Source of the DNA: Nitrososphaera sp. UBA210
GTDB taxonomy: Archaea > Thermoproteota > Nitrososphaeria > Nitrososphaerales > Nitrososphaeraceae
Direction: 5' to 3'
DNA length: 5,995 nucleotides
Assembly: GCA_002494895.1 (NCBI GenBank)
Contig: DADA01000097.1
Coordinates: 1-5,995 of the forward strand
Position 1 is the first letter of the stretch; each line of letters starts with the position of its first letter. The notes under the pieces are model-generated. The model searched no databases, was not told where the DNA came from, and saw only the letters and a program-made list of their open reading frames with translations. Both the position numbers and the translations under genes were made by a program. Of this stretch, positions 5,305-5,995 are shown in pieces.

Positions 5305-5739
5305 TCAAGTAGCCCGTGCAGGCTCGAACAACTCGATAGGATTGCCATCTGGATCTTCCACCTGAATTTGTCTGCCGCCAGGTCCAACTTCCATTTCATT
5401 TCTAAAGTGTACTCCTTGCTTCCTGAGGTCGGCAATGCGTTCAGGCAAGCCTTGCACTAGGAGGACTATGCGGTTCCATCCGCCTGGCGCTTGCTGACGG
5501 CCATCGGGCATCGGCCGAGAACCTGAAGCCCCGGGACCGCTGAGAATCAGTTTGAGATTACCGACTGAAACCTGACTAAAAGCGGGCAGGTTTTGGTGAT
5601 CCAGATTGAAACCAAGCGTCTGGGTGTAAAACGCGATCGAGCGCTGAACATCTTTGACCTGATACCGGACGCCCCAAAGCCCCAGGACGAAGCCCTGTGG
5701 CTTTGTTGATGAACCTATAGTGCTTTGCTTTTCCTGCAT
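5305..5739 (-). CDS. VOC superfamily (glyoxalase-fold) protein
   Basis: From ATG 5739 the protein has 144 residues and two beta-alpha-beta-beta-beta modules of the vicinal oxygen chelate fold. The first is GVRYQVKDVQRSIAFYTQTLGF (23-44). The second is GGWNRIVLLVQGLPERIADLRKQGVHFRN (from 86), ending EDPDGNPIELFEP. Glu136 in PIEL matches the usual last metal ligand, but the positions that normally carry histidine at the start of each module are Gly23 and Arg90. Classic metal-dependent glyoxalase or dioxygenase activity is therefore doubtful. The GGWNRI...FRN...GPGG..I.VEDPDGNP form resembles a widespread bacterial VOC subgroup, so transfer from bacteria is possible. The frame also has a GTG at 5763; ATG is preferred because a TATA-like box at 5762-5769 fits a leaderless start there. 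Confidence 0.85.
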   Translation of the reverse strand: MQEKQSTIGSSTKPQGFVLGLWGVRYQVKDVQRSIAFYTQTLGFNLDHQNLPAFSQVSVGNLKLILSGPGASGSRPMPDGRQQAPGGWNRIVLLVQGLPERIADLRKQGVHFRNEMEVGPGGRQIQVEDPDGNPIELFEPARAT

Positions 5740-5761
5740 GGAAATGATTAGCCTTGTAAAC

Positions 5762-5769
5762 ACATAAAC
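5762..5769 (-). promoter_or_regulatory. TATA-like box of the VOC gene
   Basis: The minus-strand gtttatgt is centred about 27 bases before ATG 5739. A/T-rich stretches further upstream (5785-5790, 5810-5820) could instead serve the GTG start at 5763, so this assignment is tentative. Confidence 0.35.
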
Positions 5770-5967
5770 CTTCTTCTTTATCCCATATTGGCTAGACTCG
5801 ATCTGCGATTTCGCTGAGTATAATCTTTAATGGCGAAATTGGCGAAACTCCTTTTATACAGAATACCTCTTGCAGGGAAGAGCACAGTAGCAATTACAAG
5901 CCTTGGATCCTATGACACATACGTCATCTCACTTCTTTGCCGAGATACGCTTTGACATGCGGTCTGT
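5764..5967. other. Intergenic stretch with no supported gene
   Basis: The stretch before the right-hand edge holds a TATA-like plus-strand motif (cttttatac, about 5850-5858) that may drive something beyond the edge. It also holds a 41-codon plus-strand frame (5830-5955, starting MAKLAKLLLYR) with no recognisable domain. A short inverted repeat, atgac/gtcat, lies at 5912-5927. I see no tRNA, mobile element or conserved motif. Confidence 0.4.
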
Positions 5968-5995
5968 ATAGGCAGTAAATGATTACTGCGCCTAT
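5968..5995. repeat. Inverted repeat at window end
   Basis: ataggcagtaa (5968-5978) pairs with ttact (5983-5987) and gcctat (5990-5995) around the loop atga, giving 11 base pairs interrupted by a two-base bulge. It touches the edge, so its full extent is unknown. It could be a terminator hairpin, a protein-binding site or the end of a longer palindrome. Confidence 0.45.

Noticed and set aside
5836..5851. Short tandem repeat ggcgaaa...ggcgaaa
   Set aside because: Only two units of seven bases; not a repeat array or CRISPR.
5830..5955. 41-codon plus-strand frame as a small gene
   Set aside because: It has no recognisable domain, no convincing promoter at the right distance and no homologue I know; such frames are expected by chance.
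5968..5995. End hairpin as part of a tRNA
   Set aside because: No T-arm consensus or anticodon stem can be placed around it on either strand.

Overview
The window looks like chromosomal DNA of an ammonia-oxidising archaeon of the Nitrososphaera type (Thaumarchaeota/Nitrososphaeria). The informational genes are clearly archaeal: RNA polymerase subunit N, an archaeal-type enolase, and an archaeal/eukaryotic-type ribosomal protein S2 with an acidic N-terminal extension. TATA-like boxes lie about 25-30 bases before several start codons, so many transcripts should be leaderless or have very short leaders. Placement at genus level is inference from protein character; no search was run.

Layout. A tRNA-Leu(GAG) gene runs off the left edge on the minus strand (1-81). 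It is divergent from rpoN (171-407, plus), which is followed by eno (458-1696, plus) and a hairpin/T-run terminator. Four minus-strand genes then lie between eno and rpsB: a secreted, membrane-anchored NTR/TIMP-like protein (1770-2423), a DoxX-family membrane protein (2511-2957), a two-helix membrane protein with a C-terminal zinc ribbon (3255-3668), and a GNAT acetyltransferase (3902-4345). Ribosomal protein S2 (4554-5252, plus) follows, then a VOC/glyoxalase-fold protein (5305-5739, minus). The last 230 bases hold no gene I can support, but end in an inverted repeat.

How it fits together. In many archaea rpoN, rpoK, eno and rpsB lie side by side in one conserved cluster. Here rpoK is absent from the gap and about 2.9 kb of opposite-strand accessory genes separates eno from rpsB, as if the cluster was opened by insertion. 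The accessory genes are individually promoted envelope or small-molecule genes and form no obvious pathway.

Two things deserve a second look. First, the zinc-ribbon gene stops at an in-frame TGA, yet the same frame continues for 37 codons and encodes a second zinc ribbon with identical cysteine spacing, so the gene appears to be a double-zinc-ribbon gene cut by one nonsense codon. Second, a diverged direct repeat of about 100 bases (3807-3907 and 4448-4545) brackets the GNAT gene. One copy contains the rpsB promoter, and on the minus strand both copies share a peptide-like frame.
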